Counted from the stretch's first letter, positions 34,575-43,387 are shown. The stretch is 64,000 nt of DNA from Stutzerimonas stutzeri (GCF_009789555.1 NZ_CP046902.1:174001-238000), one strand, 5' to 3'. The notes: generated from the letters alone by a model not told the origin. Numbers and translations: made by a program.

Positions 34575-36380
34575 TCAGTACGCCAGCTCGAAATGAGCTT
34601 CGTCCATGTCCATCAGGTTGTCGGCACCGGACAGCATGGCTTCGACGTGTGTGCGGGTGCGCGGCAGGATACGTTGGAAGTAGAAGCGCGCGGTCTGCAC
34701 CTTGGCGGTGTAGAACCCGTCGGTATCCTCGCCAGCCGCGATCTTCTCGCAGGCCAGACGCGCCATATCGGCCCAGAAGTAGGCCAGGCAGGCGTAACCG
34801 CAGTACATCAGGTAATCCACCGAAGCGGCACCGACTTCTTCGCGGTTCTTCATCGCGGCCATGCCAACCTTCATGGTCAGATCGCCCCACTCCTTGTTCA
34901 GTTTGGCCAGCGGCTCGACGAACTGCTTGACTGCCTCGTTGCCTTCGTTGGCCTGGCAGAACTTGTGTACCACCTTGGTGAAGCCCTTTAGCGCTTCGCC
35001 CTGGGTCATCAGGACCTTGCGGCCCAGCAGGTCGAGTGCCTGGATTCCGGTGGTCCCTTCGTACAGGCAGGAAATGCGGCTGTCGCGCACGTTCTGCTCC
35101 ATGCCCCATTCAGCGATGAAGCCATGGCCACCGTAGATCTGCACACCGTGGTTGGCGGATTCGAAACCGACTTCGGTCATGAACGCCTTGGCGATGGGCG
35201 TCAGGAAAGCCAGCATCGCATCGGCGGCCTTGCGCTGCTCCTCGTCCTGGCTGCGCTGGGTGATGTCCACCTGCTTGGCTGCAAAGTAGAGCATCGCGCG
35301 ATTGCCTTCGGCGAAGGCCTTCATGGTCAGCAGCATGCGGCGTACGTCCGGATGCACGATGATCGGATCAGCCGCCTTTTCTGGCGCTTTCGGGCCGGTC
35401 AGCGAACGCATCTGCAGTCGCTCACGCGCATACTTGATGCCACCCTGGAAGCCGATCTCCGCGTGGGCCAACCCCTGCAGGGCGGTCCCCAGACGCGCCG
35501 TGTTCATGAAGGTGAACATGCAGTTCAGGCCCTTGTTGGGCGGGCCGATCAAGAAGCCGGTGGCGCCGTCGAAGTTCATCACGCAGGTGGCGTTGCCGTG
35601 GATGCCCATCTTGTGCTCCAGCGAGCCGCAAGACACCCCGTTGCGCTCACCCACACCGCCTTCGGCGTTCGGCAGGAACTTCGGCACGATGAACAGCGAG
35701 ATGCCTTTGGTGCCTTGCGGCGCATCAGGCAGGCGGGCCAGAACGATATGGACGATGTTGTCGGCCATGTCGTGTTCGCCGGCGGAGATGAAAATCTTGG
35801 TGCCCGATACCTTGTAGCTGCCATCGGCCTGTGGCTCGGCCTTGGTGCGCAGCATGCCCAGGTCGGTGCCGCAATGCGGCTCGGTCAGGCACATGGTGCC
35901 GGTCCACTCGCCGGAAACCAGCTTGGTCAGGTAGGTCTGCTGCTGCTCGGCCGTGCCATGGGCGTGCAAGGTGTTCATGGCGCCGTGCGACAGGCCGGGG
36001 TACATACCCCAGGACCAGTTGGCTTCGCCGATCATTTCGCTGATCGCCATGCCCAGCGACTCGGGCAGCCCCTGACCGCCGTGCTCGACGTCATGCGCCA
36101 GGCTCGGCCAACCCCCTTCGACGTACTGCTGATAGGCCTCCTTGAAGCCAGTCGGTGTCTTCACCCCGGATTCGCTCCAGGTGCAGCCTTCGATATCACC
36201 GACGCGGTTCAGCGGGGCGATGACCTGCTCGCAGAACTTGGCGCCTTCGTCGAGGATGGCATTGACCATGTCCGGGGTGGCGTCTTCACAACCCGGAAGG
36301 CTCTGATAGTGCGCTTCGTAGCCGAGCAATTCGTCACGTACAAAGCGAATATCGCGCAAGGGGGCCTTGTAGTCAGGCAT
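34575..36380 (-). CDS. FadE-type acyl-CoA dehydrogenase (paralogue 3, PsrA-box promoter)
   Basis: 601 residues, MPDYKAPLRDIRFVRDELLGYEAHY. Motifs are MCLTEPHCGTDLGMLRTKA, SGTKIFISAGEHDMADNIVH, IYGGHGFIAEWGMEQNVRD and LYEGTTGIQALDLLGRK. First of the dehydrogenase block after the biotin genes, the position of PA0506 (FadE1, long-chain) in PAO1. Two overlapping PsrA-type boxes lie about 86-112 bp upstream of the start, so derepression by long-chain fatty acids is likely. A strong terminator follows. Confidence 0.93.
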   Translation of the reverse strand: MPDYKAPLRDIRFVRDELLGYEAHYQSLPGCEDATPDMVNAILDEGAKFCEQVIAPLNRVGDIEGCTWSESGVKTPTGFKEAYQQYVEGGWPSLAHDVEHGGQGLPESLGMAISEMIGEANWSWGMYPGLSHGAMNTLHAHGTAEQQQTYLTKLVSGEWTGTMCLTEPHCGTDLGMLRTKAEPQADGSYKVSGTKIFISAGEHDMADNIVHIVLARLPDAPQGTKGISLFIVPKFLPNAEGGVGERNGVSCGSLEHKMGIHGNATCVMNFDGATGFLIGPPNKGLNCMFTFMNTARLGTALQGLAHAEIGFQGGIKYARERLQMRSLTGPKAPEKAADPIIVHPDVRRMLLTMKAFAEGNRAMLYFAAKQVDITQRSQDEEQRKAADAMLAFLTPIAKAFMTEVGFESANHGVQIYGGHGFIAEWGMEQNVRDSRISCLYEGTTGIQALDLLGRKVLMTQGEALKGFTKVVHKFCQANEGNEAVKQFVEPLAKLNKEWGDLTMKVGMAAMKNREEVGAASVDYLMYCGYACLAYFWADMARLACEKIAAGEDTDGFYTAKVQTARFYFQRILPRTRTHVEAMLSGADNLMDMDEAHFELAY

Positions 36381-36465
36381 AGCGTAAACCTCAGCGGTGG
36401 GTTCTTTGGTTCAGGTGACCGACCGGCCACTCCTGGATTCGGTTGTGACCGCCATGGAGGCAGGT

Positions 36466-36492
36466 CAAACAGGCGTTTGAAACATACGTTTA
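36466..36492. promoter_or_regulatory. Double PsrA-type operator
   Basis: CAAAC-AGGC-GTTTG (36466-36479) exactly fits the published PsrA box (G/C)AAAC-N2-4-GTTT(G/C). It shares its last G with a second, GAAAC-ATAC-GTTTA (36479-36492), giving four alternating AAAC/GTTT half-sites. PsrA is the Pseudomonas TetR-family repressor/activator that senses long-chain fatty acids and controls fadBA5 and rpoS. The site faces the acyl-CoA dehydrogenase gene starting at 36380. Confidence 0.8.
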
Positions 36493-36608
36493 GGCCTGCG
36501 CGATGTCAAGCAGGGACCCGGACGCCGTTCGTCGGCACCCTCGTGAATGAGCAGACAGGACAAGAACGCTGCGAGGCAGCGATCGCCGGCCGGGATGGCC
36601 GGCGGGTA

Positions 36609-36866
36609 TCAGGCTTTGGTGTTGATCAGCGTGCCGAGCACTTCGTCGGCGGTCTGCAGCAACCGCGCGCCCGCCTTGGCGGTGTGCTCGCCAATCTTCA
36701 TCTGGATCAGTTGCTCGGTCAGCTCGACCGTATCGGCGACTGTCTGGGAATTTTCGGCAACCGGCAGAGCGCCCGCGGCGAGCGCAGCGCCGGCGTTATC
36801 GACACGTTGCTGTCCGGCCTGATAAACGCCCACTCCGGCAGAGAGGAGGTTGCTAGTGATCTGCAT
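36609..36866 (-). CDS. Small protein with flagellar rod/hook-like C-terminus (PA0505-like)
   Basis: 85 residues starting MQITSNLLSAGVGVYQAGQQ, with no signal peptide or membrane helix. The C-terminal half, VELTEQLIQMKIGEHTAK followed by ARLLQTADEVLGTLIN, strongly resembles the terminal helix of flagellar axial proteins (FlgC/FlgE/FlgG), where VxLxEELVxMIxAQRAY...VIQTADEMLxTLI is typical. The N-terminal SNLLSAGVGVYQAGQQRVDNAG also recalls the axial N-terminal helix. It thus looks like a minimal axial-protein D0 domain. It lies 94 bp after bioD and may be in the biotin transcript. Function unknown. Confidence 0.7.
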   Translation of the reverse strand: MQITSNLLSAGVGVYQAGQQRVDNAGAALAAGALPVAENSQTVADTVELTEQLIQMKIGEHTAKAGARLLQTADEVLGTLINTKA

Positions 36867-36960
36867 GTTGCGCGTTTCCTGCGATCAGTTAGCCATCATT
36901 GAAGCAGAGCCGAAGCGCAGCCGCCAGTTCCGGATGGTGATAAGCGGACCGACAACGCTA

Positions 36961-37644
36961 TCAAGCGGGAATGAGCGCCCCTAGATCCAGATAAGGCGAC
37001 ACATCGCGGGGGCTTGCTGCCGACAGGCGCGGAACACGACCAAGGCAAGGCGCCGCCAGGCGTTCGGCCAGCGTGGCAAGATTTTCTTCCAGCCGCGACG
37101 TAGAGGGATCGACGATATTGGCGACCCAGCCCGCCAATTGCAGCCCGTCGCGCTCGATGGCTTCGGCGCTGAGCAACGCATGATTGATGCAACCGAGGCG
37201 CACCCCGACCACCAGAATCACCGGCAACCCGAGCTGCACGGCCAGGTCGGAGAGCGTTTCGCGCCCTCCAAGGGGGACGCGCCAGCCACCGGCGCCTTCC
37301 ACCAGAGAAAAGTCCGCTTGCAGCGCCAGCATCCGCCGGACCGGATCGACCAGCCGCGCCACGGTCAGATCGACGCCAGCCTCCCGTGCAGCCAGGTGCG
37401 GCGCGATGGCCGGCTCGAAGGCGAACGGATTGACCTCTTCGTAACGCATCGGCAGGGTGCACTCGCCGTGCAACGCCAGCGCATCGCTGTTACGCAGCCC
37501 GTCGACGGTCATCTCGCAGCCCGACGCCACCGGCTTCGCCGCCGCGGTACTGAGCCCCGCAAGGCGCGCGACATGCAGCAGTCCGGCCGCGATGGTGGTT
37601 TTGCCGACCTCGGTATCGGTGCCCGTCACGAAAAACGCTGTCAT
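36961..37644 (-). CDS. bioD: Dethiobiotin synthetase
   Basis: ATP-dependent carboxylation of diaminopelargonate to dethiobiotin, the penultimate step of biotin synthesis. 227 residues with the P-loop GTDTEVGKTT (8-17), AAKPVASGC and VEGAGGWRVPLG. The start overlaps bioC by 4 bp. It is the last recognised gene of the biotin operon. Confidence 0.94.
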   Translation of the reverse strand: MTAFFVTGTDTEVGKTTIAAGLLHVARLAGLSTAAAKPVASGCEMTVDGLRNSDALALHGECTLPMRYEEVNPFAFEPAIAPHLAAREAGVDLTVARLVDPVRRMLALQADFSLVEGAGGWRVPLGGRETLSDLAVQLGLPVILVVGVRLGCINHALLSAEAIERDGLQLAGWVANIVDPSTSRLEENLATLAERLAAPCLGRVPRLSAASPRDVSPYLDLGALIPA

Positions 37645-38465
37645 CGATCATCCTTGCGCAGCACGCCGTAGATCACCTGATAAGTCGCCGGCAGCCCGTC
37701 AGGGGTGCGAAATCGCTCGTAAGCCTCGATCAGCGCACGAATTCGCGCTCGCCCGGTAAGCCCGCCGGGCCGGCCCGGGTTCAGGTTATGCGCCCCAAGC
37801 GCCTTGAGCTCAGCGGTCAGCTGGCGCAGCTCGGCGAAATGCAACACCTGCGGCTGCACATCGAGGCTCACGACGCTCAAACCGCTGGCTGCGCAAAGCG
37901 CTCGGTACGCTTGCTCACTGCGGAAACGATTGACGTGGGCGAAGCCATCCACCGCCTGCCAGCTGTCGCGCAACTCCTGCAGGGTCCCGCTGCACAGGCT
38001 GCTGAACGCGAATACCCCTCCCGGAAGCAACACCCTGTTCGCCTCATCCAGCACCGCGGAAAACTCTTCGCACCATTGCAGCGCCAGGCTGGAAAAGATC
38101 AGTCCGACCGATGCGTCCCGCAGCGGCAGGCACTCGGCGTCGCCCACCACGTAGGCGCTAGCCCCTCCTTGCGGTCGAGCGTGCCACAGCATGCCCTCGG
38201 CGATATCCATCGCCATGCCCTCGGCGCTGGGGAAACGGCCCGCCAGGGCCCGGGAAAAATAACCGGTACCGCAGCCCAGATCGAGCCAACTCTTGGGCTG
38301 GAGGTCTTCTGGCAGGCGATCGGCCAGTGCGTTGCCAACGGTTCGCTGAAGGTCGGCGACCGCGTCGTAGCTGGCCGCCGCGCGGGAAAACGAGGCGGCC
38401 ACACGACGCTTATCCGGAAGCCCCGACGGAGCGCCCGGCGCACCCACCGCTGCCGAATCGCTCAT
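37641..38465 (-). CDS. bioC: Malonyl-ACP O-methyltransferase BioC
   Basis: SAM-dependent methyltransferase that masks malonyl-ACP as a methyl ester so fatty-acid synthase can build pimeloyl-ACP methyl ester. 274 residues with RVAASFSRAAASYD, the SAM motif LDLGCGTGYFS (61-71) and FSSLALQWCEEF, typical of BioC. It overlaps bioH and bioD by 4 bp at each end. Confidence 0.93.
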   Translation of the reverse strand: MSDSAAVGAPGAPSGLPDKRRVAASFSRAAASYDAVADLQRTVGNALADRLPEDLQPKSWLDLGCGTGYFSRALAGRFPSAEGMAMDIAEGMLWHARPQGGASAYVVGDAECLPLRDASVGLIFSSLALQWCEEFSAVLDEANRVLLPGGVFAFSSLCSGTLQELRDSWQAVDGFAHVNRFRSEQAYRALCAASGLSVVSLDVQPQVLHFAELRQLTAELKALGAHNLNPGRPGGLTGRARIRALIEAYERFRTPDGLPATYQVIYGVLRKDDR

Positions 38466-39184
38466 ACCGAAGCACCCTTCACGAAGTTCGCCATCGCCGC
38501 CGCGACATCATCGGCCCGCTCCAGCGCGACGGCATGGCTCGCACCGGCTATCAGCCTGGCTTCGATACCCGGCATCCAGCGCCGTAGCGCATCGCAGGCG
38601 GCCGGCGGCACCAACGCATCGTTACCCGCAAACAGATGCAGCTGAGGACCGAAATAGCCGTGCAACGCCTCGCGCCCATCCAGCTCCGCCAGTAATCGCA
38701 GGCCGGCATCGAGGGCCGGTGCCGACGATCGGGACTGGCTGACCTGTAGCTGCCGCGCCAGCGTCCGGGGGTCGTACCCTCCCCGGCTGCACAGCAAACG
38801 GAAGCGTTTAAGGGTTTCCTCGGGATCGAGCCGGAAGGCTTCGTGAAAGGCATCGAAAATTTCCGCGCCCATCGCCTCCGGCCACTGTGGCCGAGCGCGG
38901 AAGCAGGGATTGCTTGCGATGGTCATCAGTCCGCGACAACTACCGACACGGCGCGCGGCCAGTTGCGAGGCCAGCATACCGCCCAGCGACCAGCCGGCCA
39001 GCCAGCTTTCGCGAGGCAGCCGCCGGTCCAGCTCGTCGAGCCAGGCGTGCGGATCATCCAGCTCGGGCAGGGGTTCGATCACAACCTCAAGGTCAGGCGC
39101 CAACTCGGTCAATGCCGCGCACAATGGCTGCAAGGCCGCTGGGCCGAAGGCCCATCCGGGCAACAAAATCAGCTGTTCACGCAT
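38462..39184 (-). CDS. bioH: Pimeloyl-ACP methyl ester carboxylesterase BioH
   Basis: Alpha/beta-hydrolase that frees pimeloyl-ACP by cleaving its methyl ester. About 240 residues from ATG 39184 (MREQLILLPGWAFGPAALQPL); an open frame extends 192 bp upstream inside bioF but is not credible. The nucleophile elbow is GWSLGG with Ser66; Asp lies in FAGNDALVPP and His in GASHAVALE. Its start overlaps the bioF 3' end by 8 bp (ATGCGTGA). Confidence 0.92.
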   Translation of the reverse strand: MREQLILLPGWAFGPAALQPLCAALTELAPDLEVVIEPLPELDDPHAWLDELDRRLPRESWLAGWSLGGMLASQLAARRVGSCRGLMTIASNPCFRARPQWPEAMGAEIFDAFHEAFRLDPEETLKRFRLLCSRGGYDPRTLARQLQVSQSRSSAPALDAGLRLLAELDGREALHGYFGPQLHLFAGNDALVPPAACDALRRWMPGIEARLIAGASHAVALERADDVAAAMANFVKGASV

Positions 39185-40358
39185 CGGCTTCAGGCTCCTC
39201 GGCCAATCGATTCCAGCATTCGGCCAGGATATCCAGCAGTCGTTCCACCTGCGCCTCGGTGTGCGACGCGCTGAACGTGACACGCAGTCTGGCACTGCCA
39301 ACCGGCACGGTGGGCGGGCGTATCGCCCCCACCAGAATGCCGCGTTCGCGCAGGGCGGCCGAGAGTTCCAGTGCACGTTCGCTGCTGCCGACCAGAATCG
39401 GCTGGATCGGCGTCGGGCTGTCCATCAAGGCCAGACCGATATCGGCCGCGCCCTGGCGAAAGCGCGCCACCAGGCGATTCAGGTGGTCGCGGCGCCACGT
39501 TTCACGGCGCAGCAACTCGAGACTTTTCAATGTTGCGCAGGCGACAGCCGGTGGTTGGCTGGTCGTATAGATATAAGGACGGGCGAACTGGATCAGCGTC
39601 TCGATCAGCGCCTCGCTACCCGCGACGAAGGCGCCAGCGGTGCCGAACGCCTTGCCCAGCGTACCGACCAGCACTTGCACATCATCGATGCCCAGTCCGA
39701 AATGCTCGACAATCCCGCCGCCGTTCGCGCCCAGCGGACCGAAACCGTGCGCGTCGTCCACCATGACCCAGGCATTGCTGGCCTTCGCGGTGGCGCACAG
39801 GGCCGGCAGATCGGCCAGATCGCCGTCCATGCTGAACACCCCATCGGTCACCACCAGCGTATTGCCGACAGCCTTTGCAAGACGCTTGGCCAGGCTGGCC
39901 GCATCATTGTGCAGATAGCGCGAGAAACGTGCGCCGCTGAGCAGCCCGGCATCGAGAAGCGAAGCGTGATTGATGCGGTCTTCGAGCACCGTATCGCCTG
40001 CGCCGACCAAGGCCGTCACCGCTGCAAGATTGGCCATGTAGCCGGTTGAAAACAGCAAGGCGCGAGGGCGCCCGGTGAACTCGGCCAAGGCCTCCTCGAG
40101 TTCATGGTGCGGTGTGCTGTGCCCCATCACCAGATGCGAGGCACCGCCGCCCACGCCCCAACGGTCGGCGCCTTGCTGCATCGCGCGAATCACCTCGCGA
40201 TGGCCAGCAAGGCCCAGGTAATCGTTGGAGCAGAAGCCCAGCAGCGGCTGACCGTCGACAATCACCTCGGGTTGCTGCGGCGTTTCCAGCAACGGGCGTT
40301 GACGGTAAAGATGCGCGCAGCGGCGCTCGGCGAGGCGGGAGTGCAGATCGAAGGGCAT
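39177..40358 (-). CDS. bioF: 8-amino-7-oxononanoate synthase
   Basis: PLP enzyme condensing pimeloyl-ACP/CoA with alanine to 8-amino-7-oxononanoate. 393 residues with GFCSNDYLGLAGH, DDAHGFGPLG (Asp202, His204) and the PLP-lysine motif VGTLGKAFGTAGAF (Lys236). It is separated from bioB by 83 bp containing an inverted repeat, and overlaps bioH downstream by 8 bp. Confidence 0.95.
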   Translation of the reverse strand: MPFDLHSRLAERRCAHLYRQRPLLETPQQPEVIVDGQPLLGFCSNDYLGLAGHREVIRAMQQGADRWGVGGGASHLVMGHSTPHHELEEALAEFTGRPRALLFSTGYMANLAAVTALVGAGDTVLEDRINHASLLDAGLLSGARFSRYLHNDAASLAKRLAKAVGNTLVVTDGVFSMDGDLADLPALCATAKASNAWVMVDDAHGFGPLGANGGGIVEHFGLGIDDVQVLVGTLGKAFGTAGAFVAGSEALIETLIQFARPYIYTTSQPPAVACATLKSLELLRRETWRRDHLNRLVARFRQGAADIGLALMDSPTPIQPILVGSSERALELSAALRERGILVGAIRPPTVPVGSARLRVTFSASHTEAQVERLLDILAECWNRLAEEPEADA

Positions 40359-40371
40359 GGATAAGCTCGAA

Positions 40372-40434
40372 GCTGGAAGCCTGAGCTGGGAGCTGCGCCG
40401 GATCGCTTCAGGCGTTCGGCGTCAGGCTTCCAGC
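40372..40434. repeat. 13-bp inverted repeat in bioB-bioF gap
   Basis: GCTGGAAGCCTGA (40372-40384) and TCAGGCTTCCAGC (40422-40434) are exact reverse complements flanking a 37-bp GC-rich spacer. The structure would form in the bio transcript between bioB and bioF. The GAAGC word links it to the other intergenic repeats in the window. A REP-like element or partial attenuator is possible. Confidence 0.7.
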
Positions 40435-40441
40435 CTGGTGT

Positions 40442-41488
40442 TCACACGACTGCGTTGTAAAACAGCGCGCTGTCACGCTGTTCGACCAGCGCCTGTTCGA
40501 TGGCGGCCTGATGCACGTCGTCGCCGTGCTCCTCACGCGCTTCGGGCTGGATGCCCAGGCGCTTGAACAGCAGCATGTCCTTGTCGGCCTGCGGGTTGGC
40601 AGTGGTCAGCAGCTTCTCACCGTAGAAAATCGAGTTGGCCCCGGCGAGGAATGCCAGCGCCTGCATCTGCTCGTTCATCTGCTCGCGGCCGGCGGACAGG
40701 CGTACGTGCGATTTCGGCATCATGATTCGCGCCACGGCCAGCATGCGGATGAAGTCGAACGGGTCGACATCCTGTTCTTCGGCCAGCGGCGTGCCCTTCA
40801 CCTTCACCAGCATGTTGATCGGCACAGACTCCGGGTGCTCAGGCAGGTTGGCCAACTGGATCAACAGCCCGGCGCGGTCGTCCAGCGACTCGCCCATGCC
40901 GAGGATGCCGCCCGAGCAGATCTTCATGCCCGATTCACGTACGTGACTCAGCGTTTCCAGGCGATCGGCGTAGGTACGGGTGGTGATGATGTTGCCGTAG
41001 AACTCCGGCGAGGTATCCAGGTTGTGGTTGTAGTAGTCGAGGCCGGCGGCCGCCAACGCGCGGGTCTGCTCCTGATCGAGCTTGCCGAGCGTCATGCAGG
41101 TCTCCAGACCCAGCGCCTTCACGCCTTCGACCATCTTCAGCACGTAAGGCATGTCTTTCGCAGAGGGATGTTTCCAGGCGGCGCCCATGCAGAAGCGGGT
41201 CGAACCGATGGCCTTGGCTTCGGCCGCCGCTTCCAGCACTTTCTGCACCTCCATCAGCTTTTCCTTGTCCAGGCCGGTATTGTAGTGGCCGGACTGCGGG
41301 CAATACTTGCAGTCCTCGGGACAGGCACCCGTCTTGATCGACAGCAGCGTGGACACCTGAACCCGGTTGGCATCGAAGTGCTGTCGATGCACGGTCTGCG
41401 CCTGGAACAGCAGGTCGTTGAACGGTTGTTCGAAGAGCGCCCTGACCTCGGCGAGGCTCCAGTTGTGACGCGTGGCGGTGGCGCTCAT
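40442..41488 (-). CDS. bioB: Biotin synthase
   Basis: Radical SAM enzyme inserting sulfur into dethiobiotin. 348 residues from ATG 41488 (MSATATRHNWSLAEV; AAGGAA upstream). The open frame extends to 41572, but that would overlap the operator and the comF start. The radical SAM cysteines are in GACPEDCKYCPQ (Cys56, Cys60, Cys63); YYNHNLDTSPEFYG and RLSAGREQM are family motifs. First gene of the biotin operon, divergent from comF. Confidence 0.96.
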   Translation of the reverse strand: MSATATRHNWSLAEVRALFEQPFNDLLFQAQTVHRQHFDANRVQVSTLLSIKTGACPEDCKYCPQSGHYNTGLDKEKLMEVQKVLEAAAEAKAIGSTRFCMGAAWKHPSAKDMPYVLKMVEGVKALGLETCMTLGKLDQEQTRALAAAGLDYYNHNLDTSPEFYGNIITTRTYADRLETLSHVRESGMKICSGGILGMGESLDDRAGLLIQLANLPEHPESVPINMLVKVKGTPLAEEQDVDPFDFIRMLAVARIMMPKSHVRLSAGREQMNEQMQALAFLAGANSIFYGEKLLTTANPQADKDMLLFKRLGIQPEAREEHGDDVHQAAIEQALVEQRDSALFYNAVV

Positions 41489-41549
41489 GGGGCATTCCTT
41501 GTAATCGGTTCTTGGCACGGATGCGAAATGGTTAGCCAAGCCAAAGGCG

Positions 41550-41581
41550 CTGTCAACCAGGAAAGGACTCATGGTTTACAA
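41550..41581. promoter_or_regulatory. Candidate BirA operator in bioB/comF divergent region
   Basis: GGTTTACAA (41573-41581) exactly matches the BirA half-site, and CTGTCAACC (41550-41558) matches the partner TTGTAAACC at 7 of 9 positions, with a 14-bp spacer. On the minus strand the weaker half contains TTGACA, a perfect -35 hexamer for bioB, explaining the deviations; the -10 (TAACCA region) is weak. The operator also covers the comF start codon at 41571. Confidence 0.72.
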
Positions 41582-42302
41582 CTGGTTAAAATACGAACAA
41601 ACCTGCCAGCTCTGCGATGAGCGCTGCGACATCGGCGAATCGCTCTGCGGTCCCTGTGAAGCCGAACTGCCCTGGCTCGATGGTCAATGCTCGATCTGCG
41701 CGCTACCGCTGGGTGCGCACGGCCTGATCTGCGGACAATGCCTCAAGCATCCCCCCGCCTTCGACCATGTCGCGGCGCCCTGGCGCTTCGCCTTTCCGGT
41801 CGACAGCCTGATCACCCGTTTCAAGCATCAGTCGCGCTGGCCATTCGGCCGTCTGCTGGCCGAGCATCTGGCGCGCTTCGTACTGCACCGCTTCGATGAA
41901 GGCCTGCCACGACCGGACCTCCTGCTGCCGGTGCCCCTGGCACGCAGACGGCTTCGCCAGCGTGGCTTCAACCAGGCGCAGATGCTCGCCGACTGGTTGA
42001 GCGCGGCGCTGGGCATTGCAGTGCGCAGCGACCTGCTGCAACGCGTTCAGGACACCCCGTCGCAACAGCAGCTCGATGCGCTGAACAGACGCCGCAACCT
42101 GCGCCAGGCGTTTGCCTTGACTGAGACGTCGCCGCTCGACGGTCGTCATGTGGCGCTCATCGACGACGTGCTCACCACCGGCGCTACCGCCCAAGCGCTG
42201 GCTCGGCTGTTGAAACGCTCGGGCGCAGAGCGGGTCGATATCTACTGCCTGGCACGCACGCCGAAGCCGGGCGATCAGGCGGCCAGTGCCGCGGTTGTGT
42301 AA
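41571..42302 (+). CDS. comF: ComF-family phosphoribosyltransferase-like protein
   Basis: 243 residues. The N-terminal zinc-ribbon-like region has cysteine pairs in CQLCDERC, CGPC, CSIC and CGQC. The C-terminal PRTase fold contains VPLARRRLRQRGFNQA and the PRPP-loop-like LIDDVLTTGATAQAL. ComF proteins act in DNA uptake, probably in handling single-stranded DNA in the cytoplasm. ATG 41571 has GGAAAGG upstream. The start codon is inside the putative BirA operator. Confidence 0.88.
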   Translation: MVYNWLKYEQTCQLCDERCDIGESLCGPCEAELPWLDGQCSICALPLGAHGLICGQCLKHPPAFDHVAAPWRFAFPVDSLITRFKHQSRWPFGRLLAEHLARFVLHRFDEGLPRPDLLLPVPLARRRLRQRGFNQAQMLADWLSAALGIAVRSDLLQRVQDTPSQQQLDALNRRRNLRQAFALTETSPLDGRHVALIDDVLTTGATAQALARLLKRSGAERVDIYCLARTPKPGDQAASAAVV

Positions 42303-42347
42303 ACGCGCCAGTGCAATACACTGGCCGACCCATTTACGGAGCCGACC

Positions 42348-43322
42348 ATGAGCCACCCCTTCGACACACTCACGCCCGATCTTGTGCTCGATGCGGTGGA
42401 GAGCGCCGGCTTCGTCAGTGATGCCCGGGTATTGGCACTGAACAGCTACGAAAACCGGGTTTATCAGGTCGGCATCGAAGACAGCACGCCGCTGGTGGCC
42501 AAGTTCTACCGACCGGGTCGCTGGAGCGATGCGGCGATTCACGAGGAGCACCAGTTCTCGGCTGAGCTGGCCGAGCGTGAAATCCCCGTGGTCGCACCGA
42601 TTGAGCAGGGCGGCAAGACGCTGTTCGAGCATGCCGGTTTTCGCTTCGCGTTGTTCCCGCGGCGCGGCGGCCGCGCGCCGGAGCCGGGCAACCTGGACCA
42701 GCTCTACCGCCTTGGCCAGTTGCTCGGCCGCATGCATGCGGTCAGCGCCAGCCGCCCGTTCGAGCACCGCGAAACGCTGACCGCCCAGCACTTCGGCCAT
42801 GACTCACTGGATACCTTGCTCGACGGCGATTTCATTCCGAAAAGCCTGCTGCCGGCCTACGAGTCGGTCGCTCGCGACCTGCTCAAGCGCGTCGACGATG
42901 TATTCGCCCGTACGCAGTTCCAGCCGATTCGCCTGCACGGCGACTGCCACCCGGGCAACATCCTCGCCCGTGACGATGCCTTTTATCTGGTGGATCTCGA
43001 CGATTGCCGCATGGGGCCGTCGGTGCAGGACATCTGGATGATGCTCGCCGGCGAGCGCCATGAGCGGCTCGGGCAGTTGTCGGAGCTGGTCGACGGTTAC
43101 AACGAATTCCATGATTTCGCCGCGCGCGAACTTCCCCTGATCGAGGCCCTGCGCGCCCTGCGCCTGATGCATTACAGCGCCTGGCTGGCGCGGCGCTGGG
43201 ACGATCCGGCTTTTCCGATGAGCTTTCCCTGGTTCGGCACCGAGCGCTATTGGGGCGACCAGATCCTGACCTTGCGCGAGCAGATGTCCGCCTTGCAGGA
43301 AGAACCGTTGAAGCTGTTCTAG
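42348..43322 (+). CDS. srkA: Stress response kinase SrkA (YihE/RdoA)
   Basis: Cytoplasmic Ser/Thr protein kinase of the choline-kinase fold, linked to survival under envelope and oxidative stress. 324 residues with NSYENRVYQVG, the Lys segment VAKFYRPGRW, the catalytic loop RLHGDCHPGNIL and FYLVDLDDCRMGP. Length and C-terminal RYWGDQILTLREQ match the family. It is 45 bp downstream of comF. Confidence 0.92.
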   Translation: MSHPFDTLTPDLVLDAVESAGFVSDARVLALNSYENRVYQVGIEDSTPLVAKFYRPGRWSDAAIHEEHQFSAELAEREIPVVAPIEQGGKTLFEHAGFRFALFPRRGGRAPEPGNLDQLYRLGQLLGRMHAVSASRPFEHRETLTAQHFGHDSLDTLLDGDFIPKSLLPAYESVARDLLKRVDDVFARTQFQPIRLHGDCHPGNILARDDAFYLVDLDDCRMGPSVQDIWMMLAGERHERLGQLSELVDGYNEFHDFAARELPLIEALRALRLMHYSAWLARRWDDPAFPMSFPWFGTERYWGDQILTLREQMSALQEEPLKLF

Positions 43323-43387
43323 GCGCGGGATCAAAGCAACGCGGGGCGGGCGGCGCCCACGACCACGTCAGCTCTCCAGCGTCCGGC

